This document shows positions 9,383 through 18,381 of a stretch of 64,000 nucleotides of DNA, one piece after another (positions within the stretch are counted from its first letter, which is position 1; each line of letters begins with the position of its first letter). Under the pieces are notes generated by a model. That model saw only the letters and a program-made list of their open reading frames with translations, had not been told where the DNA came from and ran no database searches. A program made the translations under genes and the position numbers. The stretch comes from VXNE01 sp965206615 (lineage in GTDB: Bacteria; Pseudomonadota; Gammaproteobacteria; Pseudomonadales; Azotimanducaceae), in contig CBDBKI010000005.1 of the NCBI GenBank assembly GCA_965206615.1, positions 1,488,001 to 1,552,000 of the forward strand, given 5' to 3'.

Positions 9383-9492
9383 GGGGGGCGGCATTGTGGG
9401 TGAGAAAGCCTGGCGCGTCCACCGGGCGCGCGTCGATGCGGCGTCCCTCCCTGGGCGTGCGGTGGCCGGCGTGTGCCCGCTCGGCGGTGCGG

Positions 9493-10311
9493 TCATCGGA
9501 CTTCGATCCAGTCGATCCCGTCGACCTGCGTCGCGAACTGCAGCTTCGTCAATCGATCGGCGAACGGCCCGAATGCCGCGTCGAGGTGCGCCCGGGCATT
9601 GTTCTGCTCGCTGACGTGTCCCACGACGACATGTGTCAGCCCCTCGTGCAGCACCCGCGCGAGGAAGTCGGCGGCCTGCTCGTTCGACAGGTGGCCGAGG
9701 TCGCCGGCGATGCGCCGCTTCAGTCGCTGGGGGTAGTCACCGCCCCACAGCATGCCGGCGTCGTGGTTGCTCTCCAGGAAGAGCGCGGCACAACCCTGGA
9801 AGCTGTCGGCCACGTGCTTCGAAATGTGACCCACATCGGTGAGCACGCCGATCCGCACGTCGCCGCGCTCGAACAGGAATTGGGTGGGTTCCCGCGCGTC
9901 GTGGGGTACGGTGACGCAATGGACGGTGATGCCTGCAATCTCCACCGCTGCGTCGCTGTTGAACGGTCGCGCAAGTTCGGGGTCCAGATTCGGAAGGCTG
10001 CGCAGGGTGCCGTGGGAGAGGTAGACGGGCAGTCGGAAGCGGTGCGCGAGAGCGACGATGCCGGAGGCATGGTCGGAATGCTCATGGGTGACGAGCAGGG
10101 CGGTGAGGTCCTCGGGCGAAAGGCCGCGCCGTACCAGCCGCGCCCAGGCCTCCTTGAGCCCGAAGCCGCAGTCCACCAGGAAACAGGCGTCCCCATAGCC
10201 GACGAGGGTGCCGTTGCCGGAACTGCCGGAGCCGAGGGATGCGAGGCGGATGCCGCCCCGGGGTTTGTCGGCGCCGACATCGGCGCCAGGCGCCTCAGGA
10301 CGCGAATTCAC
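9493..10311 (-). CDS. MBL-fold metal-dependent hydrolase (YycJ/WalJ-like)
   Basis: 272 residues from a GTG at 10311; the frame extends upstream but overlaps bamC, and family homology begins at IRLASLGSGSSGNG. The metal-binding motif HEHSDH is present, plus further His ligands (VPHDA, GHVSE). Members act as 5'-exonuclease or phosphodiesterase-like enzymes, and the WalJ branch is linked to DNA or cell-wall maintenance. It overlaps the 3' end of bamC by 17 bases, implying one transcript. The exact start is uncertain because no good Shine-Dalgarno is visible. Confidence 0.85.
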   Translation of the reverse strand: MNSRPEAPGADVGADKPRGGIRLASLGSGSSGNGTLVGYGDACFLVDCGFGLKEAWARLVRRGLSPEDLTALLVTHEHSDHASGIVALAHRFRLPVYLSHGTLRSLPNLDPELARPFNSDAAVEIAGITVHCVTVPHDAREPTQFLFERGDVRIGVLTDVGHISKHVADSFQGCAALFLESNHDAGMLWGGDYPQRLKRRIAGDLGHLSNEQAADFLARVLHEGLTHVVVGHVSEQNNARAHLDAAFGPFADRLTKLQFATQVDGIDWIEVR

Positions 10312-11449
10312 GCAGCATGACCAGGATCTGCTGGCTGAGGTCCTGGGGGGCGGGCGCCCCGCCGGGTTCGAACACCTGCACGACCTGGGACTCGCCACCG
10401 GCAGCGATGCGCACGTCGAAGGACCGCAGCGTGGCGCCGCCGCGGCCGGGAAGGATGCGGGAGAAGAAGCCGGGCCTGTCACCACCGAGTTCCCCGACAT
10501 CGACTTCCACGTGGAAGGAGCCGGTGGATCGCTCGAGGTTCCTGACCTCCAGCTCGGCGCGCTGCAGCGCCTGGCCGATGACGGCCCACGCCCGCTCGAA
10601 GTCGACGTTCAGCCGCAGTAGCGGATAGCCCTGCTCGTCGCGTTCCACGACCGCCTTCTCCCGGGAGGAGATGTCGAGTGCCACCATGGAGATGGACTGG
10701 GCCGTGACGCCGGCGCCGTAGTACGCGCCGAGTTCGTGCAGGAGTTGCTCTTCCACCTCGACCAGGGCCGAGGTGTCGGGCCACGCTGCACCGGTCGCGC
10801 CCAGCGCGTCGTTTTCGTGACGGATGTGGACTTCCGAGGAACCGTCGCGGATCCCGTGTTCGATCTGGAAGCGGATGCGGTCGCGGCCGCCGTGCGTCGC
10901 CTGCTCCAGCTTGACGTCCCGGATGGTGTCGCGCACGACATCGCGGTAATCTCCGTCGCCCTCTACTTCCAGCCAGCTTCCGTCTACCCGGCCGCCGGCC
11001 GGCGATTCCGCGGCGACGACCACGCCGTTGTCGCCGAGGAACTGCTTCACCACCGGCCAGACCGTAGCCGGCGGGTCTGCCACGACCAGCCATTGCCGGT
11101 CGCCGAGGCGCTGGATCTTCACGGCGTCGCCGCTCGAGTCGGCGAAGATGGCGTCGGGGCGCGGGGCCCGCTTCGGGAAGTGCCGGGCGAGCGGTTTGGG
11201 TGCGATCTCCGGGATGTCCCAGGTGTCGCGAAGGGGCGAGGCTGCCATGTCCTCGGGAATGATCAGCGGCCGGTTCTCCCGGGCATCGAGGTAGTCGTCG
11301 GACGTGTTGCGAATGAACCCGCGGTCGTCGTTCATCCAGCCGCAGCCGGCGAGCCCGCAGAGCAGTGCGCCGGTACCGAGCGCGGCGAGCTGCATGGAGC
11401 GGGTGTGGCGCCGGTTTGGAGCGACTTGCGGACGTTCGGACGGTCGCAC
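10295..11449 (-). CDS. bamC: Outer-membrane assembly lipoprotein BamC
   Basis: 384 residues from a GTG at 11449, chosen over the ATG at 11395 because it supplies an Arg-rich n-region before the hydrophobic stretch and lipobox LLCGLAGC. The mature protein begins CGWMNDDRGFIRNTSDDYLDA, matching the BamC N-terminal segment that binds BamD. Two helix-grip domains follow (about 110-230 and 260-380). BamC is an accessory subunit of the beta-barrel assembly machine. It starts three bases after the dapA stop, the classical dapA-bamC arrangement of Gammaproteobacteria. Confidence 0.9.
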   Translation of the reverse strand: MRPSERPQVAPNRRHTRSMQLAALGTGALLCGLAGCGWMNDDRGFIRNTSDDYLDARENRPLIIPEDMAASPLRDTWDIPEIAPKPLARHFPKRAPRPDAIFADSSGDAVKIQRLGDRQWLVVADPPATVWPVVKQFLGDNGVVVAAESPAGGRVDGSWLEVEGDGDYRDVVRDTIRDVKLEQATHGGRDRIRFQIEHGIRDGSSEVHIRHENDALGATGAAWPDTSALVEVEEQLLHELGAYYGAGVTAQSISMVALDISSREKAVVERDEQGYPLLRLNVDFERAWAVIGQALQRAELEVRNLERSTGSFHVEVDVGELGGDRPGFFSRILPGRGGATLRSFDVRIAAGGESQVVQVFEPGGAPAPQDLSQQILVMLREFAS

Positions 11450-11451
11450 GT

Positions 11452-12330
11452 TCAGAGGGCCCCGAACGGTTCGAGACGGCGCCGCAGCTCGTCCACGTGG
11501 ACGGTGGACAGTGGCACCAGGGGCAGTCGGATACCGCTGTCCACCCGGTCCATCATGTGCAGCGCCCACTTCGCCGGGGCAGGACTCGTCTCCACGAAGA
11601 GGATGTCGTGAACGGGCTGCAGTCGCGCGTCGAGTGCGCGCGCCCGGTCGGTGTCGCCGGCCAGGAAGGCGTCGCAGAACTCGGACATTTCCCGTGGCAG
11701 CACGTTGGCTGTGACGGAGATGGTGCCAACCGCACCGAGTTCCATCATGCGCAGCGTCTGGGCGTCCTCGCCGGACAGGAGCACGAAGGTGTCGTCGTGC
11801 ACTGCCTTGCGGATTTCGCCGATGCGCTCGGCATCGCCGCAGGCTTCCTTGATGCCGGCCACGCTCGGCAGGGCGGCGATGCGGGCGACCGTGTCCGGCT
11901 GCATGTCGCACGCGGTGCGGGGCGGCACGTTGTAGAGGACGATGGGGACGTTGACCGCCTCGGCCACGGCGCGGTAGTGCTGATAGAGGCCCTCGGGAGT
12001 GGGCTTGTTGTAGTACGGCGTGACCAGCAGGCAGGCGTCCGCGCCCGCCGCCGCTGCCGCCGCAGTGAACTCGACCGCCTCTGCCGTGGAGTTCGACCCG
12101 GTGCCGGCGATCACCGGAATGCGGCCGTCGACGCGCGCGATGGTGCGCTCCACCACGCGCTTGTGCTCGTCGTGATCCAGGGTCGACGACTCGCCCGTCG
12201 TTCCGACCGGAACGATGCCGCGCGTGCCCGACTCGATATGCCAGTCGATGAGGCCGTCGAGCGCCGCCCAGTCGACCGCGCCGTCCGCCTTCATGGGCGT
12301 GATCAACGCCACGATACTCCCGCGCAGCAT
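11452..12330 (-). CDS. dapA: 4-hydroxy-tetrahydrodipicolinate synthase
   Basis: 292 residues, full length for the family. Condenses pyruvate with aspartate semialdehyde, the first committed step of lysine and diaminopimelate synthesis. Visible catalytic residues: Schiff-base Lys in GIKEACGD (K161), Tyr in VLYNVPPRTA (Y133), Arg138, and the GTTGES loop (43-48) holding the proton-relay Thr. Cytoplasmic tetramer in known members. It is first in a dapA-bamC-MBL transcript. The bcp/gcvR genes often found upstream in gammaproteobacteria are absent here. Confidence 0.97.
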   Translation of the reverse strand: MLRGSIVALITPMKADGAVDWAALDGLIDWHIESGTRGIVPVGTTGESSTLDHDEHKRVVERTIARVDGRIPVIAGTGSNSTAEAVEFTAAAAAAGADACLLVTPYYNKPTPEGLYQHYRAVAEAVNVPIVLYNVPPRTACDMQPDTVARIAALPSVAGIKEACGDAERIGEIRKAVHDDTFVLLSGEDAQTLRMMELGAVGTISVTANVLPREMSEFCDAFLAGDTDRARALDARLQPVHDILFVETSPAPAKWALHMMDRVDSGIRLPLVPLSTVHVDELRRRLEPFGAL

Positions 12331-12436
12331 GCCGGCGTCCAGAGGATGAAGTCGGTTTATGGTAAAGGTGCGTGCCGCCCGTCACAAGCGGGATGCGTTC
12401 CGCGACAGTTCCGTGACGGGTCCTTGCGATGTGGTC

Positions 12437-13525
12437 TCAGGGCTCTTCCGGGAGCGCCGGAGGGTCGCCCGTCAGCCGGCGTGGCCAGGCGTTGAAGACG
12501 GCCTTGACCAGTGTCGCGAGCGGGATCGCGAAGAACACGCCCCAGAAGCCCCAGAGCCCGCCGAAGGCGAGCACCGCCACGATGATGAGGATAGGGTGCA
12601 GGTCGGTCGCTTCCGAGAACAGGACCGGCACGATGACGTTGCCGTCGATGGCCTGGACGATCCCGTAGGCCGCCATCAGCCAGGCGAAGTCCCAGGACCA
12701 GCCCCACTGCAGGAACGCAACGGCCGCGACCGGGATGGTCACCACCGCGGCCCCAAGGAAGGGCACCAGCACGGACAGCCCCACCAGCAGCCCGAGCAGG
12801 GCGGCGTAGCTCAGGCCAAGCACGGCGAAGACGACGTAGCTCGCGAGTCCGACGATCACGATCTCGAGGAACTTGCCGCGAATGTAGTTCGCGATCTGCA
12901 CGTTCATCTCGTTGCCGACCCGGTTGAGCAGCGGCCGATGTGCCGGCAGCAGGGAGACGACGCGGGCGATCAGGCGGTCGCGGTCCTTCAGGAAGAAGAA
13001 CACCGTGATCGGCAGCAGGATCAGGTAGATCATGGTGGCGAAGAGATTCGGTACCTGCGTGACGAGTCCCTGCAGCGCGGAAGCCCCGAGTTCGGTCAAC
13101 TGCGCGTTCAGGGTCGCGACCCAGCCGTCGATGGCGGTGGGCGAGAAGAGGCCCGGATAGCGGTCCGAAACGCCCACCAGGACGTCGCCGAGACGGTCTA
13201 TCAGGGCGGGCATGGCGTTGACGGATTCGTAGAGCTGCCGCCAGATCAGGGGCGCCACAACCGCCACGATGGCTACCGCGCCGCCGCCGAACAGCAGGAA
13301 CACGACCCACACCGCCAGCAGCCGCGGGACGCGCCAGCGCGTCAGGCGGTCGACGAAACCCTGCAGCAGGAAGGCAATGACGAGTCCGGCGAGAACCGGG
13401 GCCAGGATGGCGCCGAGCGTCAGCAGGACAAGCAGTGCGATGGCCAGCAGTACGACGAGGTAGATGGCCTCTTCGTTGGAGAAGTAGTCGTTGATCCAGC
13501 CGCTGATGACCTCCAGGAAGCGCAC
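12437..13525 (-). CDS. AI-2E family transporter (PerM/YdiK-like)
   Basis: 362 residues from a GTG at 13525, just downstream of the tusA stop; longer upstream frames overlap tusA and show no homology. Hydrophobic segments appear in family order: a pair at the N-terminus (YLVVLLAIALLVLLTLGAIL, LLAVWVVFLLFGGG), a central soluble helical stretch (residues 85-150), then LILLPITVFFFLKDRDRL, the signature of this family, and a C-terminal block of five segments. Members export small molecules or act as Na+/H+ antiporters; AI-2 transport itself should not be assumed. It is probably co-transcribed with tusA. Confidence 0.9.
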   Translation of the reverse strand: MRFLEVISGWINDYFSNEEAIYLVVLLAIALLVLLTLGAILAPVLAGLVIAFLLQGFVDRLTRWRVPRLLAVWVVFLLFGGGAVAIVAVVAPLIWRQLYESVNAMPALIDRLGDVLVGVSDRYPGLFSPTAIDGWVATLNAQLTELGASALQGLVTQVPNLFATMIYLILLPITVFFFLKDRDRLIARVVSLLPAHRPLLNRVGNEMNVQIANYIRGKFLEIVIVGLASYVVFAVLGLSYAALLGLLVGLSVLVPFLGAAVVTIPVAAVAFLQWGWSWDFAWLMAAYGIVQAIDGNVIVPVLFSEATDLHPILIIVAVLAFGGLWGFWGVFFAIPLATLVKAVFNAWPRRLTGDPPALPEEP

Positions 13526-13530
13526 CGGGA

Positions 13531-13770
13531 TCAGGCGTCTTTCTTGCGCAATACGTAGAAGTAGGTGCCGTCGCCGGCGCCGGATTCGAGCAGCGCGTTG
13601 CCGCTTTGGCGCGAGAACACATCGAAGTCGCGCACCGAGCCCGGGTCCGTCGCGATGACGCGCAGGAGGGCACCGGCCGGCATCTCGTTCAGTGCCTTCT
13701 TCGCTTTCAGCAGCGGCATCGGGCACTGCAGGCCACGCGCGTCGACCAGGGTTTCCTGTGACTCCGACAT
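13531..13770 (-). CDS. tusA: TusA-family sulfur carrier
   Basis: 79 residues. The motif GLQCPMPLLKAKKAL (14-28) is the diagnostic CPxP with the persulfide cysteine C16. TusA-family proteins relay sulfur for tRNA thiolation, molybdopterin or sulfur metabolism; the small SirA/YeeD-type proteins linked to perM and M48 peptidase genes are of less certain function. The ATG at 13770 is chosen because homology starts there. It is followed six bases later by the AI-2E transporter. A decayed partial copy lies at 14584-14687. Confidence 0.88.
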   Translation of the reverse strand: MSESQETLVDARGLQCPMPLLKAKKALNEMPAGALLRVIATDPGSVRDFDVFSRQSGNALLESGAGDGTYFYVLRKKDA

Positions 13771-13801
13771 GGCCGGAGAATAGCAGTTTCGCTGCTGCGG
13801 A

Positions 13802-14788
13802 GTGGGTGTCCCCTGGAGCGTGCCTCCGGACTTCCTCGCCCTTGCGAACGACGGCGCCGTGCGACGCTTCGGGCGGGACCTGACGTTCGGTGCTGCGCTT
13901 GAGCCGGAGGTGGACGGCGAACTCTGGACGGCGTCTCTGCCGGACACCCTGGGCCGGACACTGGCCCAGATGGTGGCGGACGGCGTCTACGACGTCGAAA
14001 TGGGCACGATTCGCGAACTGCGCGAGTTGCCCCCGCATCTGCAGCGCGTGCACGCGCAGGCGGATGCGCTGGAGGGGGTGTGGCGCACGGTCGCGGGTTA
14101 CGATACGACGGACTCTCACCTGCTTGCCTTCTCGGCCTTCCAGCTCGCGCAGTGCGGGCACCTGTTCGCGGCCAGTGCGCTGGCTCTGTTCGCGAGCCTG
14201 GCGCAATTCGTGGTCCCGAACAGCCTGCCCGTCCTGCTGCTCCTGATCTCGGAGGGCTGGCGCCACGGCAAGGAGACACCCTCGCTGCTGCCCATCACGT
14301 GGCGACCGCACTGGGGCGAGCCCATCGAGCCCATCCGGGCACGGACGCCATCTGAGCCTGTTCAACAAGAATCTGATACATGCCCTGCGGTTGGACACTC
14401 CGCCGCTGGAAGAGGATTCCGGCGAGTAGGCGGGCGACCGCTGCCGGTTGGGTCGCGCCGGCGGGCGGGGTCCGCGGCAAGCAAGGGCGCGGGCGGAGCA
14501 GGCCGGTCCGGCACGAGATTTCGCGGGAGATATTGGGCGCTCGCCTGGCTAGAGGGTGACTGCGGGGTGGGTGTCCCCTGGAGTGTGTGCCGGCCGGCAT
14601 CTCGTGCAGTGCCTTCTTCGCTTTCAGCAGCGGCATCGGGCACCGCAGCCCGCTTGCGTCGACGACGGTTTCGTGTGCCTCGGACATGGCTTGGCAGAAT
14701 AGCAGCGTCGTTGCCGGAGAGTGCGTCGCAGGGCGCGCGTCACGACTGCATCCGCATCGCGACGAGGCCGATTCCGACGTCCCTATAG
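13802..14788 (+). CDS. Hypothetical protein, only the first half coding-like
   Basis: The frame is open for 328 codons, but only about the first 185 (to ITWRPHWGEPIEPIRARTPSE near 14350) have protein-like composition, with a hydrophobic segment FAASALALFASLAQFVVPNSLPVLLLLI near residues 125-152. After that it becomes Arg/Gly-rich and runs antisense through the tusA remnant. The GTG start lies in a 23-base near-repeat (13800-13822 and 14566-14588), so the true 5' end may be lost. No family recognised; it is probably an insertion or a decayed gene separating tusA from bepA. Confidence 0.3.
   Translation: MGVPWSVPPDFLALANDGAVRRFGRDLTFGAALEPEVDGELWTASLPDTLGRTLAQMVADGVYDVEMGTIRELRELPPHLQRVHAQADALEGVWRTVAGYDTTDSHLLAFSAFQLAQCGHLFAASALALFASLAQFVVPNSLPVLLLLISEGWRHGKETPSLLPITWRPHWGEPIEPIRARTPSEPVQQESDTCPAVGHSAAGRGFRRVGGRPLPVGSRRRAGSAASKGAGGAGRSGTRFRGRYWALAWLEGDCGVGVPWSVCRPASRAVPSSLSAAASGTAARLRRRRFRVPRTWLGRIAASLPESASQGARHDCIRIATRPIPTSL
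14584..14687 (-). pseudogene. Truncated second tusA copy
   Basis: The first 34 codons of a TusA protein (ATG at 14687, GLRCPMPLLKAKKALHEMPAG) are retained with the CPxP motif, then the frame breaks exactly where the sequence gtgggtgtcccctgg begins. The same short sequence follows the intact tusA promoter region at 13802. Bases upstream of both ATGs share AGAATAGCAG. It is therefore a partial duplication of the tusA 5' half, located where tusA normally sits next to bepA. Confidence 0.8.
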
Positions 14789-14807
14789 CTGGGGCGTCGC
14801 GTCCGAT

Positions 14808-16244
14808 ATGATGCGAACCATGTGGACCCGCATGGTCGTTGCGTTGCTTCTGGTCGTCGTGTTGCCGAGAGTGCAGACGTCGGCGGCAGAGGCGCTGCCG
14901 GAGCTGGGTGACGCCTCCTCGGCCATCGTCTCCCCGGAGATGGAACGGCGCATCGGTGAGATGTTCCTGAAGCAGGTTCGGGCCAGCCTGCCGACCGTGC
15001 GCGACGAGATTCTCAAGTACTACGTGGCGACGCAGCTCATGCAACTCGCGCAGTACTCGGAACTCCGGGAAGCGGTGCTTTCCACCGTGCTCATCGACAG
15101 TTCCCAGATCAATGCGTTCGCGGCGCCCGGCGGCGTCCTCGGCATCAATCTCGGGTTGATGGTCCACGCGGAGGACGTGCACGAGTATGCCTCCGTGGTG
15201 GCGCACGAACTCGCCCACCTGAGCCAGCGTCACTTCGCGCGCGGCATCGAGGCGCAGCAGCGCGGCGCCATCCCCATGCTCGTCGGTTTCCTGGCCACGG
15301 CCATCCTCGCGATGACGGTCGGTGGCGATGCGGGTATGGCGGCGATGGCCGGCGCGCAGGCGGCTGCCATCCAGAACCAGCTGCGCTACAGCCGGAGCAG
15401 GGAACAGGAGGCCGACCGCATCGGGCTCAACACGGTGGTGCGCGCCGGGCTCGATCCGCACGGCATGGCGCGGATGTTCCAGCGCATGCAGCGGGTTTTC
15501 CGCTTCACGGAACAGCCCCCGGAGTTCCTCCTGACGCACCCCATTTCGGAGACGCGCATTGCGGATGCCCGCAACCAGGCGGCGCGGTATCCCACCGTGG
15601 CCGTGCCCGGCTCGCGTGACCACCAGTTGATGCGGATGCGGGCGCTCGTGCACTTCGCCGAGACGCCGAAGCGGGCGCTGGCCGAGGCGCGGGACACCGA
15701 CGGCACGCCGGATGCCCGTGCCTATCGCCTGGCCCTCGCCCGTTCGGGTGTGGGGGAAGACCTGGAGGCCGTGATCGGGATGCAGGCGCTGCACGAGGCG
15801 GATCCCAGGAGCATCCTGCTGTCCGCGTCCTATGCCGACGTGCTGATCGAAGCGGGCAGCCACGAGGAGGCGGTGCGGTTCCTGTCGCACCAACTCGTCA
15901 TCAACCCGGACAATCAACCGTTCGCGATGCTCTACGCGAAGGCGCTGACCGGGCAGGGCCGGCACGCGGCGGCGCAGGAAGTCCTCGCCCGTCAGAGCCG
16001 CGTGCACGCGAACGACATCGACGTCTGGCACGACCTCGCGGAGGTGGCCGGCCTCGCCGGCGACATCGTGGAAGTGCACCGTGCCCGTGCCGAGTTCTTC
16101 GCGCTCTTCGGAGACTACCGCAAGGCCATCCAGCACCTCGAGTACGCGCGCGGGCTCGTGAGCCCGGACAACCGACGGTCGATGGCCGGCCTCACGCAGC
16201 GCATCCTGGACCTGCGTACGGAACTCGAGTCCCTGAAAAGCTGA
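14808..16244 (+). CDS. bepA: M48-family periplasmic metalloprotease with TPR tail (BepA-like)
   Basis: About 478 residues. A hydrophobic signal peptide (MVVALLLVVVLPRVQTSAAEA) precedes an M48 catalytic domain with zinc motif HELAH (133-137) and the downstream Glu in RSREQEADRIG. The Gly/Ala-rich loop GLMVHAEDVHEYASVVAHE is typical. The C-terminal 200 residues are TPR-like helical repeats. E. coli BepA assists folding or degradation of LptD and BAM substrates. Three in-frame ATGs (14808, 14811, 14823) compete. It is divergent from tusA/perM, the usual gammaproteobacterial neighbourhood. Confidence 0.9.
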   Translation: MMRTMWTRMVVALLLVVVLPRVQTSAAEALPELGDASSAIVSPEMERRIGEMFLKQVRASLPTVRDEILKYYVATQLMQLAQYSELREAVLSTVLIDSSQINAFAAPGGVLGINLGLMVHAEDVHEYASVVAHELAHLSQRHFARGIEAQQRGAIPMLVGFLATAILAMTVGGDAGMAAMAGAQAAAIQNQLRYSRSREQEADRIGLNTVVRAGLDPHGMARMFQRMQRVFRFTEQPPEFLLTHPISETRIADARNQAARYPTVAVPGSRDHQLMRMRALVHFAETPKRALAEARDTDGTPDARAYRLALARSGVGEDLEAVIGMQALHEADPRSILLSASYADVLIEAGSHEEAVRFLSHQLVINPDNQPFAMLYAKALTGQGRHAAAQEVLARQSRVHANDIDVWHDLAEVAGLAGDIVEVHRARAEFFALFGDYRKAIQHLEYARGLVSPDNRRSMAGLTQRILDLRTELESLKS

Positions 16245-16307
16245 CGCCCGCTCGCGTGGCAGCGTGTGGGGTTCACGGTCGGCCCGGCGACGTGCGTGAA
16301 CCCGACC

Positions 16308-16334
16308 ACGGGACGCCACAAGGGCGTCCCCTAC
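16308..16334 (-). repeat. Single REP palindrome, class GGGACGCC
   Basis: Minus-strand unit with GTAG head at 16334-16331, stem GGGACGCC, loop CTTGT, stem GGCGTCCC. It lies between the 3' ends of bepA and the minus-strand hydrolase, 47 bases beyond the latter's stop. Confidence 0.8.
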
Positions 16335-16380
16335 ACTGCCGGCGGATTTTTGGAACCGGCGCGGGGGCGCTACGGGCTGA

Positions 16381-17283
16381 TCACTGTCCGTCCACTTCCC
16401 GGCGCGCCGTCTCGAAGATCAGGTCGGGGGACTTCAGGGTGATGAAATGACCCCAGCCCTCCAGGGCGTGAAACTCGCAGTGGGGGGCGTTGTCGGCGAT
16501 GTACCGGCCGAACTCGAAGGGCACGAGCCCGTCCTCGGTGCCGTGCAAGAGCTGGATCCTGCCCGGCATGTCGGCGAGCCGGAAACCCCAGTCCGAATAC
16601 TGGATCATGGTATCCACGGCAACACCGCGGCCTCCCTGCGCGAAGGCCTCTGCCGTGACGCGTCCCATCTGCGCCATCTTCTCGGGGTTCGCGCGCGCCA
16701 CCTCACCGTCCGGGCCCCCGGTGGCGCTCGCGGCCGTGGCCGCCCATTTCTCGTAGCGCCCTCCGACCCCGCGGATGACCAGCCCCAGCAAGCCGCACAT
16801 CGCGAAGACCAGGACGGGCGAAATCCGGGCCATCCTCCAGGTGACCGCTTCGGCGCCCGACAAGAGCGCTTCCGGCGCCGGGAACTCGGCGAAGTTGGCG
16901 AACGGACACATCGTCAGGTTGACGGTGAGGCGCTCGGGAATTGCGTAGGCACAAACCGCCGTATGGGCTCCGCCGCCGGAGCTGCCCATCACGCCAAACC
17001 GCTCCAGGCCAAGAGCATCGGCCAGGGACGAAATGTCCTTCGGATAGTCGAGGAACCTCCGGCCGGGAAGGTAGGTCGACTGGCCAATGCCGGGGCGATC
17101 GGTGGAGATGACGCGGAAGCCGTGCTTGCACGCCGAGTCATGCAGGAGCGCCCCCTCGAGCCGGGAGCTGGGCACGCCGTGGGCGTGAAAGATCGGGTCG
17201 CCATCGGGATCGCCGAATTCGCAGAACGCGAGAATTCGGCCGTCGGGCAGCAGGTGGGTCCTGAGCTCTCCTTCCACCGTCAT
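16381..17283 (-). CDS. Alpha/beta hydrolase
   Basis: 300 residues. Motifs in order: HAHGVPSSR (oxyanion region, 33-41), DRPGIGQS (62-69), nucleophile elbow GSSGGG (S102), an acid in LLHGTEDGLVP and the catalytic His in EGWGHFITL. Helical cap around residues 130-210. Cytoplasmic by appearance. Resembles proteins annotated as proline iminopeptidase or esterase; no substrate can be assigned. It lies 40 bases downstream of an SDR gene (17323-18168) on the same strand and may share its transcript. Confidence 0.85.
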   Translation of the reverse strand: MTVEGELRTHLLPDGRILAFCEFGDPDGDPIFHAHGVPSSRLEGALLHDSACKHGFRVISTDRPGIGQSTYLPGRRFLDYPKDISSLADALGLERFGVMGSSGGGAHTAVCAYAIPERLTVNLTMCPFANFAEFPAPEALLSGAEAVTWRMARISPVLVFAMCGLLGLVIRGVGGRYEKWAATAASATGGPDGEVARANPEKMAQMGRVTAEAFAQGGRGVAVDTMIQYSDWGFRLADMPGRIQLLHGTEDGLVPFEFGRYIADNAPHCEFHALEGWGHFITLKSPDLIFETARREVDGQ

Positions 17284-17322
17284 GCCCTCAAGGAGAACGC
17301 GCCGGGCCGCTCCAACGTTCGG

Positions 17323-18168
17323 TCACAGCAATAGGCCGCCATCTGCAACGAGGACATGCCCGGTAATATAGCTCGCGGCCTCCGATGCGAGGAAGGCGAC
17401 GAGCAATCCGAGTTCGCGCGGACGAGCCCAACCTTCCGTATCGCGTTGCAGCGGAATGTGTGAATTGATCCGGTGAAGGGCCGCTTCATGTTGTTCCTGC
17501 GTAATGTTCCACTCCGGGTGCCAATAGATGGGCGTCGGGCCGAAGGCACCGGGAGCGATCGCGTTGACATTGATATTGAATCCGGCCCACTCCTGGGCGA
17601 GGGATTGGGCAAATCGGTGCACCGCGGCTTTCGAAGCGGCATACGCCGTGGTGTTGGCGCCAAACCGCATAGCCGCTATCGACCCGATGCCGATGATCTT
17701 GCCGCGTTTTCGCTCGATCATATGCGGACCCACGGCGCGGGCACAGCGCACGAACCCGTGCAGGTTGACGTCGAAGGTCTGGTTCCAATCTTCTTCTTCC
17801 AGGCCTGATTCCAGGTTGACGTCGACGCGCATCCGCACGGGTGGCTTGCCGTCCACGAGCAGCAGCGGTTTCACCCATTCGACACCGGCGTTGGCCACCA
17901 TGATGTCGACCTTTCCGAACTCGGCAAGGGCGGCCTGCACCATGTGCTCGACCTGCTCGGCCTCGCGCACATCCGTGCGGACCGCGATACTCTTGCGACC
18001 GAGCTCTCGAATTTCCCTGGCAGTCTCCTCGACCTCCTCGCGGAAATCCGCCACCGCCACATCGGCGCCGGCTTCCGCCAGCGTCAGCGCGACCGCCTTG
18101 CCGAGGCCGCGGGCAGCCCCCGTGACGATCGCCGAGTTTCCTCCGATGTCGAATTCCTTGAGAACCAT
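17323..18168 (-). CDS. SDR family oxidoreductase
   Basis: 281 residues, classical short-chain dehydrogenase. Cofactor motif TGAARGLG (about 16-23), NAG in MVANAGVEW, catalytic Ser in IGIGSIAAM, YAASK Tyr/Lys pair, and a C-terminal VLVADGGLLL. An extended loop (KPLLLVDGKPPVRMRVDVNLESGLEEEDW) inserts before the helix alphaE and is longer than in most SDRs, perhaps forming a substrate lid. The acidic residue in ADFREE at the end of strand beta-2 suggests NAD preference. Substrate unknown. Confidence 0.88.
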   Translation of the reverse strand: MVLKEFDIGGNSAIVTGAARGLGKAVALTLAEAGADVAVADFREEVEETAREIRELGRKSIAVRTDVREAEQVEHMVQAALAEFGKVDIMVANAGVEWVKPLLLVDGKPPVRMRVDVNLESGLEEEDWNQTFDVNLHGFVRCARAVGPHMIERKRGKIIGIGSIAAMRFGANTTAYAASKAAVHRFAQSLAQEWAGFNINVNAIAPGAFGPTPIYWHPEWNITQEQHEAALHRINSHIPLQRDTEGWARPRELGLLVAFLASEAASYITGHVLVADGGLLL

Positions 18169-18381
18169 GCCTGGCGTTGTCCGTTGTGTGGATTATGTGG
18201 AGCGAGGGAGGGCAAGCAGCGTTGTCGGCGCTATCGATGGGAGGAGTCTGCCAGATCGATCTACAGGATCCAGCACGGATACGTACGAAGAATCCTCGAC
18301 TCCGTGCCGGGTTTCGACCGTCTCGCGGTCTGGTACATCGGCCACAAACGAAACAGCGCCTGGACGCCTAGACCTGGACGC

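Noticed and set aside
9493..10500. Longer MBL-hydrolase start at 10500
   Set aside because: The extra 63 residues are an out-of-frame reading of the bamC 3' end (Ser/Pro/Arg-rich).
12437..14398. 653-codon version of the AI-2E transporter
   Set aside because: The N-terminal 290 codons are antisense or out-of-frame readings of tusA and the hypothetical ORF; membrane homology begins at 13525.
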